From contig JAWDGP010006539.1 in assembly GCA_033675545.1 (NCBI GenBank), positions 62,001 to 126,000 of the forward strand: DNA of 64,000 nucleotides, given 5' to 3'. Both the position numbers and the translations under genes were made by a program. Below are positions 1 through 11,929 of this stretch, piece by piece. The stretch comes from Elysia crispata. Taxonomy: Eukaryota > Mollusca > Gastropoda > Plakobranchidae. Positions within the stretch are counted from its first letter, which is position 1, and each line of letters begins with the position of its first letter. The notes beneath the pieces are model-generated. The model ran no database searches. It was not told where the DNA came from and saw only the letters and a program-made list of their open reading frames with translations.

Positions 1-143
1 GTGGACATTGCATTTTGTGCACGTGACTGATGATTTTGCAGTGCAGAAAGGCATTTTGCATCGCATGCGTGTCCCCCACTCCGGTAAATGGCCCACCATG
101 TCGAGGCGAACTTGGGTTGTTGGAGCATGTTCAGCAGCAGTTC
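1..143 (-). pseudogene. C-terminal zinc-ribbon end of piggyBac copy PB-1, in a shifted frame
   Basis: Read on the minus strand from about 165 to the window edge, a frame different from the main PB-1 frame encodes a short linker and then RCKMPFCTAKSSVTCTKC. This is the cysteine-rich ribbon that normally ends piggyBac transposases and contacts the terminal repeats. It continues past the window start. The simplest reading is a small indel near 160-175 that separated the ribbon from the catalytic part. The frame change is seen directly; the binding role is known for the family. Confidence 0.7.
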
Positions 144-1685
144 TCAATGCCGGCACAGGAGGTGGAGAGCTGTTGGAAGGCGGCGGAAATTCACAAGTGC
201 GAAGGCAAGCTGGCTTTGGAAGCTTGAGAGTTTCATTGGCTTTTCCTTCAGAAGGATGCAGTGGCGGCGGTACCATAGCCAGGATGTGACTACAATCATA
301 GAAACTGTATGGTAAAAAATGTACGTGTACCATCGCCTAGATTTCAGTGGGAACTTGTACAATGACACCAAACAGTCAAGCAGATCCACACCCCCCATGT
401 GTTGATTGTACTCTTGGATGATTGCAGGGCAGGGAATGTCAATTTTCTTTTGTGCCTTCTTGTCGTATTGCTTGACATCGTTGACTGGTTCGACGCCAAT
501 GAAAGATGAAATCATGTCTACTTTTTTGTTGTCGAACCAACGGACAGCAACGACATTTGATGCAACATCAACCTTACTGTTCATAGCTCCACGGCCTTCT
601 TTCTTCATCACTTTTTCAGCTTTTAGACCGCACCCTTTGAGCCTGTTTTCTTTAACCGTCCCTACGTACAAGAGGCCTCTTTCACGCAGGGCTTTCACCA
701 GCTTCAGACTAGAAAATAAGTTGTCTGCAAAAATTTTGAAGTTTTTCCCAGTCTCAAGGTTGCTTGTCATGGCCATCACAACATTACCCCCAACACCTAG
801 GTCTGTCTTCTTCTGCGGCCCTTTTGATCCCTGATATACATCAAAGTGATGAAGTATGCCAGAAGTTCCAGTTCGGGCCCATAGCTTGAATCCCCACCTT
901 TTGGGCTTACTGCGGATATATTGCTTCAGACCAAAGCGACCTTTAAATGCCACCATCACTTCATCAATACTTTGCTTTTCTTCTGGGATGATTTTTTCAA
1001 GGTTTTTCCTGATTTCTTGCAAAAACGGTCTTATCTTCCACAGTCTATCTTCATCTTTCTGTTCCTCGCTGATCTCGCTGTTGTTCACAAAATGCAGGCT
1101 ACTAGCAACATTCTCAAACCGACTTCTCGCCATGTGGTCCGCCACCGGGGGGTGTCTTGTTTCAAAGGCCCAGTATGCTCTTACACTGTGGGCTTTGACC
1201 AGTCCCATACGTAGATAGAGTCCTATAAACAGTTCTATCTCCTTCGCAGTTGTCTTCAGTTCTTTCCCACTTTTCTCCAGAGCATACTGACTGGTCTGAT
1301 ATTGAGTGAGTTCAATCACTTCATCCGTCATTATGTCTTTGAAATATACGTAAGGAGTCTTCAAGTTGTCAGGAGGGGCTTCAACCTCACCCACAAAGGA
1401 CACATCGCCGGCTTCAAATTGACCCTCCACCCACATAGGCTGGTCCAAGATCTGCGTGAGGACCTCTCCGTTCAGTTCTGCAGCCTCTTTTGTCTTTCGA
1501 ATCTTGTCCTGAAGAACAGACAAAGGAATGTCGTCGTTATCATCAGATTCAGAGCTGTCTGACGGATTTTGGTCTGGAACAGCTTTCTTTCTCCTTTTCG
1601 GTGCTGGTTCATCATCATCGGTTGTTGAACTGTCAGAAGGTTGATACTCGTCACCTGAGGATTCATAGCCTTTCGTGGCTCTCAC
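144..1685 (-). CDS. piggyBac (DDE_Tnp_1_7) transposase PB-1, nearly whole
   Basis: This frame of about 513 codons encodes a cut-and-paste transposase that excises elements at TTAA sites and acts in the nucleus. Residues 1-55 are acidic and Ser-rich, as is usual for piggyBac N-termini. The catalytic aspartates lie in SIDEVMVAFKG (D241), IFADNLFSSLKL (D321) and QHMGGVDLLD (D434), so the DDD core is complete. The frame opens at a GTG, and the first in-frame ATG is codon 84. The true start is therefore in an upstream exon or was lost where PB-1 abuts PB-2 near 1,688. At the other end the frame stops just before the zinc ribbon, which resumes in another frame (1-143). No TTAA-flanked terminal repeat was recognised. 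The copy is young-looking but probably not functional as it stands. Confidence 0.93.
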   Translation of the reverse strand: MRATKGYESSGDEYQPSDSSTTDDDEPAPKRRKKAVPDQNPSDSSESDDNDDIPLSVLQDKIRKTKEAAELNGEVLTQILDQPMWVEGQFEAGDVSFVGEVEAPPDNLKTPYVYFKDIMTDEVIELTQYQTSQYALEKSGKELKTTAKEIELFIGLYLRMGLVKAHSVRAYWAFETRHPPVADHMARSRFENVASSLHFVNNSEISEEQKDEDRLWKIRPFLQEIRKNLEKIIPEEKQSIDEVMVAFKGRFGLKQYIRSKPKRWGFKLWARTGTSGILHHFDVYQGSKGPQKKTDLGVGGNVVMAMTSNLETGKNFKIFADNLFSSLKLVKALRERGLLYVGTVKENRLKGCGLKAEKVMKKEGRGAMNSKVDVASNVVAVRWFDNKKVDMISSFIGVEPVNDVKQYDKKAQKKIDIPCPAIIQEYNQHMGGVDLLDCLVSLYKFPLKSRRWYTYIFYHTVSMIVVTSWLWYRRHCILLKEKPMKLSSFQSQLAFALVNFRRLPTALHLLCRH

Positions 1686-1689
1686 ACAA

Positions 1690-3241
1690 AGCTTCGACTA
1701 TTTCTTTCAAAAACCTAATTCTGTCTAATTTCTTTCCTGTGTAAAACCGTAAATAAACCAGCTGTTCAATATTGAAATGTCTAACAGGTTCTGAAAAAAA
1801 ATTTTTCCAATACCTCCGTGTGACCTTTCAGAAGCATAATGACAGATTTTCTTGTCACTGATGCCAACCCCTCCCATATACACATTATAATCAAATACTG
1901 CTGATAGTTTTTTGTTTTTTTTTACCCCTGGTTATTTTCTCTTCCATGATGGCATTGTGGTTTGTGCTTATGAGAAGAACTGGTTTGGTCTGCGATTTTT
2001 TCCTCTAAAAGATAGAGCCAACATGTCACAGTCATAACGTCGCCAAAATTTTGACTCTCCGACTTGAAGTTTTTGTTTGATGCCCTGTGGTAAGCCTTTT
2101 GAATTTGCCTTGACTGTTCCAGTAAGGTTTTGTGGTTGTGGAGGAACTCAGCTATTCTTGGCTTGGTGTAAAAATTGTCAGTAAAAAGATGGTATCCCTT
2201 GTTTAGGACATTACTCTGTCTCATAAGTCTTGCAACCACCCCAAATGCCTGACCCTCGTTATGTTGTGTGTCTAGCTCTTTTCCAGCATAGATCTCTAAG
2301 TGATTTATATAGCCATTACTATCGCACAGTTCAAAATTTTTTTAGGCCAAAGCGGGCGTGCCTCTTATTAGGCATGCACTGAATAAACACACATCTGTTT
2401 TTCATACCTATCATGCTTTCGTCGATAGAAAAATGCCTCGATGAAACGTAGTGAAGCTTCGATTTTTGGTTGACCTGATCGAGCATCACCCTCACTTTAC
2501 ACGCTGGATCATATCCCTCTTCACCTCTAGCTATTTCTCTCTCTCAGTATTATTCAAGTGTAACATTCTCGAAATGAGATTAAATTCATCTACTTGCATT
2601 ATGGATCTGAAATACTGAGTCACTTGAGATCTTCTGATAGTCCAGTAATAGTCGCGTACTTTTTTCTCAGTAAGTCCCATGTTTAGCAAGAGTCCTACAT
2701 ATTTCATAAGTTTTGTAATGTCTACCCCGATTTCTGGCCATTTAGTGTATCTACTGCTCAGGTGATTTTCTATCCAATCTACTGTTGCATCAGAGCCCAA
2801 AAACTGATCTGCATATCTATTTGTTTCTCTCCGCAAAGTCTGCCAAAAGTCATCGCCAATAAAGACTGAAATAGTCTATTGGGTCTTTGCAATTCTCAGG
2901 GATGTTCCTGGCTGATAGAGGCTGCCTTACAGTGAAACTGATGTCAAATACAGGTCTAAAGTCAGTGTCATTTGTCTCTTGGACCCATCTGTTGTTATCA
3001 GCCTCATGATTTTGTTCAACTCTAGGTCTGGCTTCACCTTACTACTATCACTGTCTGAAGAACTATCGAGATCTAGATCTACATGAGGAATCTCAAAATC
3101 ATCCTCCGAATCACTGGCTCCATCTGCGAATCTTTCAAAAATATTTGGCCTCTGTCTTTTCCTACCTCTTGCTGTAGGGCCAGCATCAGATTCTGTCATT
3201 TTTGCTGATCTTGTCAGCCGATGATTGAAGATATAAAACAC
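1690..3241 (-). pseudogene. Decayed piggyBac transposase PB-2
   Basis: Broken minus-strand frames make up a second, different piggyBac transposase. They run from an acidic N-terminus (3,241 to about 2,930) through NRYADQFLGSD and YYWTIRRSQVTQYF (2,830-2,540), the first catalytic motif SIDESMIGMKNRC (near 2,440), FTDNFYTKPRIAEF (near 2,180) and DYNVYMGGVGISDKK (near 1,880), to a tail LLDISILNSWFIYG near 1,760. At least two frame changes and several stops separate these blocks. All three aspartate motifs are visible, so the family call is firm. The coding tail reaches to about 1,690, where PB-1 begins directly, with no terminal repeats between them. Confidence 0.85.
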
Positions 3242-3303
3242 AGATAAAAAAGGCCAAAAGCAACTCAGAAAAAGTGAAAGTAACTTGTCTCCAGAAGTAA
3301 AGT

Positions 3304-4150
3304 TTGTTATTGCTGGAAATGTGTATTACCCGTCAGATTTTGAAAATAGTGGTAGACAATGAAATCGCGATTTTTGGACGGCCGATTTGGTCGGTAGCTA
3401 GTGAATGCTGGTTTAATTTTGTATTTAGAAAAGAAGGCAGTCCACTCTCTCCTACAGCCACTTTTTTCATCCCCACGGGGACCAAGGACTTCGGCAACGA
3501 GTCGGATCAACCTCATTGTACCACTCTCTGCTGCAGTAGAAAATGATACAAACTTAGAGCTAGAGTCCCGACCCAGTTTCCCCCCTTCATTTACAGCCTC
3601 CTTTTCAAATTTATGAAGTGCATTTTCCGCAGCACTAGAAAGTGCCAGCAAAAAATCAGCGTTACAGAAAAGAAATTACGTAGAACACCCTTTCCCTTCC
3701 AAAAATTCTTCTTTGTATTTCGAAATTTTGGCATCAAATGCCTTCATGACAGCAGCTCTATCCGAAAGTAAACAAGTCATTTTTCTTATTTTGTCTTTCA
3801 ATACCCGGTAGTACATTTCCATCAAAATCAGGATCTAAACAGTACATTTCACAAAGGTCTTTAAATAGAGCTTCACATCTTTCTAACAGTGTTTGAGAGT
3901 CATCACAGGCAATTTCAGAAAAACCAAGAGATAATTGTTTGCCATTAGACAAATATATGTGCTGCTCGAGAAAATGGGTCTTTTGTTGACTTGTTGCATC
4001 ACATGCATATGTAAAATGTTGATTATTCAAAATTTTACTGACTGCTTGATGTTTAGCAATAAAATTCACTTCGTGTGAAAAGTTCACAGATGTAGAAGCA
4101 CAAGGCAACTGTTCGTTGCAAATTTCAAAATCAAATAAATGTTTAGCCAC
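3304..4150 (-). pseudogene. Family U copy A: unnamed RNase-H-like protein, N-terminal half
   Basis: Read down the minus strand, the first frame (4,150-3,758) carries ACDATSQQKTHFLEQHIYLS and GFSEIACDDSQTLLERCEAL. A frame change leads to LLSDRAAVMKAFDAKI and FLFCNADFLLALSSAAENAL, and the last block (3,651-3,304) reads LGPRGDEKSGCRREW and then FTSYRPNRPS. The order 'D-A-T-S / S-D-R-A-A-V / C-N-A-[DH]' is reminiscent of the RNase-H-like core of hAT-type transposases, but I know no family name. I recall similar uncharacterised proteins in molluscs. The copy stops at about 3,304, close to PB-2. It is related to copies B-E in this window; C shares the GRD and EK-G-R-EW blocks. Function is unknown; a transposase-like role is inference. 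Confidence 0.6.
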
Positions 4151-4280
4151 AGTTTGCCCAACCTTAGAACAATTACTAGCTGATACACCAGCTTCCCCCT
4201 GAATGGCATAAAAAGTTTGTCTAATATTGTCAGAGTACCTATGACTGCTTCCCCATTCACGTATTTTAACTAAATTAATG

Positions 4281-6070
4281 GTTTAATTTATTTATTTTAA
4301 ATGACCCATGGCTTAGGACACATGATGTCCTCCAGCCCAAGTTTAATGAATTGGTGAATATTATGGAACAAATAGTTCCTCCTTTCACGAGACAGTCTGG
4401 TAGGAAAGGATGCAGTCGGTTTGAAGTCAGAATGACCTTGGTTTCAGCTGGGCTGCCTTGCTCAACCCTCCCGACAAAACTCCAGATTGTTCTGCAGTGA
4501 GGCTGAATTGCTGCAGGTTCTTGATTCCCTGGAATGGCCAACCGTACCCCTTAAAAACTGCTGCCAGTCATAGTTGGCACAAAAAGATTGCCTCCTTATC
4601 CTCCACAAGTTGCTGAATATTTATCCCATTGTTTGTAGAGGCTTTGACAGAATCACTCAGCTCATTGAGGGAAGAGACAGGTGATCTGAAAGTGTTTCTT
4701 TAGGAGGCCGAAACAACGGTCGGTATTAAATTTCGTATGGCCTGGGAGCATGAAGTGTAAGTGCACTTCCTTTTACTGGTCGGTCATTACTCTCCAGGCC
4801 AAATAGTGCAGGACATGTTGATTTTTATTTTGTCCTGCACAATTATCACAGAGTAGGTGAACGACCATCTAGATAAGAAATCACGTCATTGCTACCTTTC
4901 CCACTACACATGCCCTCATCAGTTGAGAAATTGATTTGCTGGGGGAAGGCTTCACAGCAGACATCGAATATTCCGCACTTGCGAGAATGAGAAAATAAAT
5001 GGGCCCAGGCTGTAATGGACAGTGTAATGGATTGCTTGGCAGATGTACTTGCTGAGCATAGTCAAAGCTGTAACGGAATGATACAGACTTTGAGCAGGAG
5101 GGGGACGGTTCCAACATTGTGATGCCGCGGGCCTCTGCTGTACGCTTTAAGACTACACAGCTTTGGTAAAAGGACCTCTCTGCCGTAACGGACATCAGAT
5201 GCTTGTTTTGTTCTGCAATTACTTCGGACTTGACTTCAACAGTCAGTTTGGCACTGCGGTAATCTTTGTGTTGCTCCACTGATAGACCCAACACAAATCT
5301 GTCATAGAGCAAGTTACAAATATTTCTGGGCAGTACTTTGCCCATTCTCTTTTAAAAGAGCTCAGAGTAAAATAGAAGTAAAAAAAAAGTCTGTGACTCA
5401 TGAGTATGAATATTTTTATACATAATGTAGAAATTTTTCACTTTTCCTCCTCAACAACAAAATAAAATCAATTTTTGTTGAGCAAATGTTATGTATGATT
5501 TGCTTGTGGTATTTTAGTATAATATAGCCACGAAATATAGAGTAGTAATACTCAACAGTGATTTTAAGTAGATTTCAAAGTGAAAGTAGCCGAAACGACA
5601 ATGTGTTCAAAGAGTGATGTAAGTTTATGATAAATTATAACTTCAAAATTTCAGATAAACAATGCGATAAAAAAAAAATTGTGTATTTTTGTCAATAAAA
5701 AAGTCTTATCTAGATTGATGATCATGAACTGGGGAATGCAATCACATACTTACAGTTATAATTCATTGAGACATAGCACTTTCATAACAATTTCGCCTTT
5801 GAAACAAAAAAATCTGCAGCCATATGTACAGATCTGTATTGTTCATACACAAAGACCTTGGTATGCAATGAAGGCAGCAATTTCAAGTCTGTTCTTGAAA
5901 AAAACAGGCATTACAAGCCCATAGATCTCTGCGTGGCTCCTTATAAATAAAACAATTCGTTCTACGTCAGTAGGAGTTAGACAGCGCTTGTTTGGTCCAT
6001 ACTTCTTTTTGTGACGCTCAGCAGCCCCGTTGGTCAAAATATGCTTCTTGATTGCTGTTAGCAAGTCTTT
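4281..6070 (-). pseudogene. Decayed DUF7869-like gene
   Basis: Minus-strand pieces run from GPNKRCLTPTDVERIVLFIR (about 6,010) through an AT-rich gap (5,346-5,842) with nothing recognisable to a 154-codon frame (5,345-4,881) containing FDYAQQVHLPSNP and LQPGPIYF. They then continue to LCDNCAGQNKNQHVLHYLAW (about 4,830) and LPGHTKFNTDRCFGLLKKHF (about 4,740). The DNCAGQNKN and GHTKF-D-CFG-K blocks are what I associate with DUF7869 proteins, which are multi-copy in many invertebrates. Several stops and frame changes show that it is dead. The conserved aspartates (D in FDYAQ, D in CDNCAGQ, D in FNTDRC) suggest a nuclease fold; this is inference. Confidence 0.6.
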
Positions 6071-6488
6071 AGATATTTTAATGGTTAGGGAAAAAAGATA
6101 CAAGAAGAAAACTGTGCATTTCAGTAGCTTTAGTGCAAACGTTGCAATTAAAAAATAAAATTCTGTGAACAAAAAGAACTGAATAGGCAAAACTAATGGT
6201 ATTTATCGGAAAAGAGCATTAAGTCCTCAAACTGCGATATACGATGGTGCCAGAGCCAACACAGGCAAGTTTTATGGCAGTGCTGTAATACACACCCTGT
6301 TGTGCTCTGTTACATATGGCACGGATCATGCTGGCTTGCGGGTCTCGCTTGCGTCTGCTATTGCAAATGTAAGTAGACTGTCCTATCAAGTGATGGCTAT
6401 CTGTTACAGGACGGCTGTGGTGTGCTTTGACTCTAATTTTTCGTTTGCAATTGTCCACTCTTTTGCACAGGCTCATCACATGTACTGA
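6071..6488. other. No gene recognised
   Basis: I see no coding pattern, tandem repeat or terminal repeat between the DUF7869-like remnant and family U copy B. Confidence 0.5.
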
Positions 6489-7850
6489 TTAAAACAGCTT
6501 TAAGGGCACAGTACCAAATTTCATCTTTCTACCAAGTAATTTTTGATATTTTATTTCAGATTTCAAAATCTCAGGCAATGGTTTTAAAATAGATTTACTT
6601 CTCTTTACAAGATCATCATCTTTTACAAACTTACACAACCCACCATGGTTTTGTAAAATATTTGATCTCCTCTCCATATCTGCAATTTCATTATAAATCT
6701 TGTTAAGTTGATTCTCAAAAAATTTTTCACGCCTTCTTTGCTTTACCAACTCCTCAGCTTCTCTGCTTTGTTTTTTTTTTAAAGACTGGAGCACTGCTTG
6801 ATTTTGTAGAAACAAAGTGAGCAGTTTAATTTTGCTTAACTCAATGCGCACAGATCTTTTTGAAAGGCTTGCATTCCTAAGTATGCCAACATCAAAATCA
6901 AAATCCTGAAAGGCGCTCTCACCAATTAGGTTATTAAGAGAACAATGTTTTAGCTGAGTCCTGACGTTGTTATCACAGTTGACAAATTTTCCATCGCTGA
7001 AAAAAATTGGACAGCTGTCTTTCAGTTACAGTTAAACATTCTCTGCATAGACTTTGCAAAACTTTAATCATAAGAAGAGTATCACAATGTTTCTCTATGT
7101 AGAGATGCACTGAATCATGATCAGTGGATGTAAAAGATAAATCTTGAAAAACAGGCTTGAAACGAAAATCGGAAAGTTCAGAAGGGTCATAAGACCATGT
7201 TTTAAGCTCCATTTACAAAGCATTAACATGTTTAGGAAAATCACAATACACAACATTATTTTTGACTAATGACCAATATGGTCCAGCCACTTTCAAAAAA
7301 ATCAAAGCAAGGCAGCAAACAAATGCCATCAAAGAATTATCCTGCAAATCAAAAGATGCACCCTAGATTTTAGGGTTTGAATTTTCATGCAAAATTCCAA
7401 TAAAAAAAAAAAAAGCTTCAATTTTTCAAAATGAAAAATGAGAGTAGCAGCAGCTTGAAATAAAACAAATAAATCTGTTACCCTAAAGCTAGGGATTTAA
7501 GAATTGTCACATAAAGCTTACCACTGTTCCAGACAAACATTTTTTTATCCCCCCGTGGGTCCCAAAATTTCATAAGCCATTGTAATGAGCGGTCTAGTTA
7601 CAGATTTTTCTTTCTGAAAATTAAAAAATTGTGGATCTTAATCCCTCCCTAAAGATTCCCCTGAGTGCTTGATATATACTTCTTCAGCCTCAGACAAACC
7701 CTTTTCATAGTGCGTACTCAAGCTTAGTAAAGCAATGTTAACTTGGGCTTCGTTGTTTTGTGAATGAACAAATTCTTGAAATTTTGTCACAGGAGCGGCA
7801 TTCATGTCGAGAAAACTTCCTTTTCGTTGGCTCTGAGCAGACGGCACACT
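6489..7850 (-). pseudogene. Family U copy B, C-terminal half best preserved
   Basis: From high to low coordinates, 7,847-7,638 carries LSEAEEVYIKHSGESLGRD. A broken AYEILGPTG block near 7,560 matches the LGPRGDEKSG of copy A. Then come LTVTERQLSNFFQ (about 7,000), SLNNLIGESAFQDFDFD (about 6,930) and a long basic coiled-coil segment ending in GGLCKFVKDDDLVKRSKSIL and EIKYQKLLGRKMKF (6,851-6,489). The last 120 codons are open. The same late blocks occur in copy D (LLTNLIGERLFGYLD) and copy E (ATNLLCERNF), so the homology can be seen inside the window. Stops and frame changes are spread through the middle. Confidence 0.6.
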
Positions 7851-7887
7851 CTCTCTGTGGGTTTTGTTTTATGGCTCCAGGCTTTGG

Positions 7888-9010
7888 TTAGATTTTCTTT
7901 GCAAAGTGACAAGCTGTCAGCCTAAAAAGGGATGGCTGTCCTATTTCAACAGCTACAGGTGGTCTTAGAATGATAGGAACGAGCTGTGCCAACAGCGAAA
8001 TATTCAGTGCAGTGACTTTATGAACCCAGTTGGTGTTCAGTACACCAATCATGAACAAATGGAAAAATGTCTTTTTCCACCACTTTAACACTTGTCTTTG
8101 AAGAGGTTATAGCTGACCATTTGATCGCTCCTGTCAACTGCACCCATAAGTTGATTGTACTGGTGTACTGCCTCAAATTTGTCACAGGGTTGTTCTTGCC
8201 TGCCTCTATCACATTTGCTGCATGGGTGGGGGTGAGAACTCACACTTCTTTCTTGTCCATGAACCTGATGTAATTCAGAGTTCCATTGGTGAGAGTTGTG
8301 ACAACTTCCAAATTAGGAAGCATTTCTTTGGGTGGTCCGTTTTTCCTATATTGTCACAAGCAAGGGTGTGGTTCTCCAAACAGATCAGGACTCGTATTAT
8401 GTTGTCATTATATATAGTCCTTTCACAACCCATGTATGGGAGATGAGTCGATCGACAACATCGAATGTGGCTTTATGCGATGACACCTCTCTTCTGCCAG
8501 TATAAAATTCTAGGTTGCAGCAGTGGGCTGTAGCGCTGTCACACAGTTCAAATACTTTTATCCCAAACTTGTCTCGGTTATAAACCTGAAATGACAGGGG
8601 ACCTCTCCAGGCTTCCATTGCCTCATCGATGACATTATTTTTTCCAGGGTGAAAAGTGTTTCGAAAGTTTGTGACAAGCTTGTCAACAAAAGGTCTCAGT
8701 TTCAAAATTGGATCATGAGTTGGGCTATCTTGTGATGGTTGCTCCTCGTTATTTGCAAGATAAAGAAAAGACAGGATCAGACAGAATCTGTCCTTCACCA
8801 TCACGGACCCAAGAAAGGCAGTTTGTACATCTCATCGATGGACCAGTACTCTTCCAATTTTTTCGATGACGATGTCTCATGCCAATTATTAGACCGAGGA
8901 AGGCCTGCATCGACCCAGTGGCAGAATAGAGATTTAGGGCTCAACTGCTTGTTCTTGAGCGTCCGGGTGGTAAAAAATTGTATAAAATCAACGAAGAAAT
9001 CTACAGGCAT
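7888..9010 (-). pseudogene. Decayed piggyBac transposase PB-3 (PGBD4-like)
   Basis: Two overlapping frames (9,010-8,801 and 8,804-8,397) give EYWSIDEMYKLPFLGPVMVK, VIDEAMEAWRGPLSFQVYNR and FGIKVFELCDSATAHCCNLE, which are typical of vertebrate-PGBD4-like piggyBac transposases. Near 8,150 a further frame gives HQYNQLMGAVDRSDQMVSYN, the third catalytic aspartate region, followed by KKTFFHLFMIGVLNTNWVHK (about 8,080). The stretch between about 8,400 and 8,190 is too altered to follow. No TTAA-flanked ends were found. It sits between family U copies B and C. Confidence 0.82.
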
Positions 9011-9655
9011 GTATTGTATATCAAATTAAAGCTTGTTTCAAGCACTATCTATTACATTCTAGTACAGTTACATTCATTTGACTCTGATCTAGTTAATTTA
9101 GAGAAAAAGACCAAACATTCTTACTTCAAAATGTGATACATATTCAAGGTCGAAGTTGGAGAAACCTCCCTATCACTGTACATGGTTTCCAATTTCCACC
9201 TTCAAACCGAGTTAAGGGGTAGCTACACCCTTTGCTTTCCTACCTTAACAGAAATTTACACTCTTATTTTCAAACCCTAGAGGGTATTGGTTTCCATTCA
9301 TAAAAACTTATACATGTATAATTCTTGAAGTAAATTGTATGTCATATTTACATTTTTGAAGGTGCTCAAACACACTAAACTAGAGCATTTGTTAGTCATA
9401 TCAATAAATGCCAACAATTTTTATGATCTGAATTTGAAATTGGGAGCCCTACTGTGTGATGGATTTCTGAGAAAGATAAATGAAAAATCAAGTACCGTAG
9501 CTCACTGTATTATTTAATGTCACTACTCTGAATTTGATTTTGAAGTTGAACTTGCTTCAGCTGAGATGTGCTTTAAAAGTTTATTTTACAAATCTTGCTT
9601 GTTCCCAGACAAAGTTATACTTTCGCCTCTGACAATAGATCTGAAGCGTATTTGA
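9011..9655. other. No gene recognised
   Basis: AT-rich sequence. I see no protein family, no repeat array and no clear element ends. Confidence 0.5.
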
Positions 9656-10725
9656 TCTTTTAAGTCTTTCAGTCGGCTTAGGACCCTTGAAGATTTTATC
9701 CAATTCTTCTTTGGTAGAAACAAAAGGAACACCTCGGACTGCATTAAAAGCAGTTAGCTTTCTTTCCCGAGACTATCTGTTTCTCATCTTTTTTCCATTT
9801 ATTTTCAGCAATTCTTTGTTGCACTTTCTGTCGCACTGCCTTTGTTTCATCTTTATGGTGTTGCCTCCACTCCGGTCCAAATTTTATAACTAACCTTACT
9901 GGGACTTTGATCTGCAAGCCACTTAGCAGTCTTATTATGCTTCCACATGCATGAACTAGACTTCACAGTGATGCATTTCTTTGTTTGTTGAGGTCATAGT
10001 CTAGATCGGCAAAAGGCACTCCACTCAGTTTAGTCAATGGACATGCTCTTTAAATTTTCTTGACATCTTGACCCCCTCCCTCGAGAAAATCAGTCAGTTG
10101 CCCTCTGAGAGCCTTTCTACTCTTTTCTACAATAATGCTCAAGGTTTTGAAAAGCATCACTTTATCATAGACATAAGATTGAAAAAAATAGTGCATGACT
10201 TCTTTATCCTCCTCTTTGGCTTGCAAGTCTAAAAACACTTGCTGCTGAAGGTGGATCAAACTCTACATCACTCCATAGCGCCCATTGTTCTGACATAGTC
10301 TGTGAAATCTAGATATATCTTCTGGCTGTTCATTAAGAGCCAGTAAGGCTCAGTAAAGTACACATAAAAAAAGAGAGAGCAGCAATATTGGATATGATTC
10401 TCCTTTCATTCAAGTCAGCCATGATCAACTAAAGCTTGAAATGGGAATGTGACACATAATCAGTAAGGAGTTCCATGATGTCACTTTTGTGAAATAGAAG
10501 TGCCATTGAATTTTGAAACAAGTTATTGAAGTGATTAGAGGGATAACTTGTGAAGTTAGATTTTTTGTTCTTCAATGCACAATAGCTTAACCACTCTTGC
10601 CTCGCTCCGTTTTTTTCATAGTCTCTTGGGCGGAGACATTCCGATGCCATGTGAATTACTCTTATGGCAGAGCCTTCACTGTTTTTTTCAAATGATTTAT
10701 AAACAGGATTTGCATCCCGACCCAA
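9656..10725 (-). pseudogene. Family U copy C
   Basis: The frame 10,725-10,429 reads GRDANPVYKSFEKNSEGSAI, then SECLRPRDYEKNGARQEW and FTSYPSNHFNNLF. It aligns by eye with copy A over GRD, the A-IR-I segment, L-PR--EK-G-R-EW and FTSY. The frame 10,259-10,050 gives SRKALRGQLTDFLEGGGQD, the counterpart of TERQLSNFFQ in copy B. Near 9,940 another frame gives MWKHNKTAKWLADQSP, and 9,880-9,700 encodes a Lys/Arg/Gln-rich helix. Block order is the same as in copies A and B, on the same strand. Frames are broken in several places. Confidence 0.58.
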
Positions 10726-10983
10726 CTTTTCTCCACCCTCGGTCCACTCCTGTTCAACAACTGTAATTTCCTTCTGGAATCCTTTTTCTGTTTCCTCTCT
10801 CCCCCTAACACAGTTAACCCAGATCCCCTTGGCCTACCTCTCTTACCCAATCCTACTAGGCTTTGCAGTTTTGATAAGGTTACACAAAGTATTTGCTCCC
10901 ATTTCTGAAATTGTATTAGAGCTACCATTGCTCAATATCAGTTTATCTTCACTTTGCTAGCCTATATTCATCCTAGTCCCACT

Positions 10984-11222
10984 CCTCAATAATTCCACCC
11001 CGACTGTCACAGTCCTCAACAACTCTATCCCTACTGTCAGTGTCACAGATCTCAATAACTTCATCCGTACTGTCACAGTCTTCAACAACTCGATCTCTAC
11101 TTTCACAGTTCTCAACTCTCTCCCTATTGTCATAGTTCTCAATAACTCCATCCCTACTTTCACAGTTCTCAACTCTCTCCCTATTGTCATAGTTCTCAAT
11201 AACTCTATCCCTATGGTCATAG
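10984..11222. repeat. Minisatellite, about 30-bp unit, eight units
   Basis: Units of the type CTCAATAACTCCATCCCTAC followed by TGTCACAGTT repeat about eight times. The later units alternate between 30-bp and 27-bp forms, making a higher-order pair. The long minus-strand frame across it is a by-product of the repeat, not a gene. Confidence 0.85.
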
Positions 11223-11929
11223 TATTGCAGTATTCAGCTCAGGGAAAAAGTGTGCATTACAAAAGATAAAAAATGTGTCGCTTCCTTTCCAAACAATTAA
11301 TTCTTATAGGATGCCATCTTTGCATCTAAACTTTTCATCACTACTGCGCAATCAGACATGAGACATTTCAGTATTTTTCTATTACATGTATGTCCCTAAA
11401 TACTTGATCCTCATTTTTTTCTGGTTCCTCTGCACAATAAACAGATGACAGTTCTTGAAAGCTATGATGATTATCTCAAGTAATGTTTGGGCTATTTCAG
11501 TCTAGCCAAGGAACATAACCTTGTCATCATCTAAATAAACATGTTTTTCTAATTATAATGTTTCTGTTGTCTACTTGCAGCATCTTGCCCAAAGGTGAAA
11601 TGCTGGCTCTCCATAAGACTTTCCGTTGCCTGTTGTTTTGCAAGGATGTGTGCCTCTTTCATGAAACTTAATGCTGAAGACGATGATGGCATTTCATCTG
11701 TAAATTTCTTGTTAGACAAAATTAATGTCTCTTGACAATTTGAAGTACTTTGGTAGAATTTTCTTCAGCCACATTAGCTTCCCCTTGAAGTGCCATAGAG
11801 GTTCTCACTCTGTCCATGAATTGGTTTCTAGACTCAATTTTGGTTGCTGCTTTTAGATTCATCATCAAGAAGATCTGATAATGCCTGCTCCTCTTTAAAA
11901 TTCTTTTTGTATCTTGCTTTGATAGTCAT

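Noticed and set aside
406-834. Plus-strand frames across the piggyBac PB-1 gene
   Set aside because: They are antisense shadows of the transposase, with no motif of their own; the same applies to the other long frames opposite the LTR element and mariner genes.
10957-11220. Leucine-rich repeat-like peptide
   Set aside because: The periodicity comes from the 30-bp minisatellite. The residue pattern does not fit an LRR and there is no start context.
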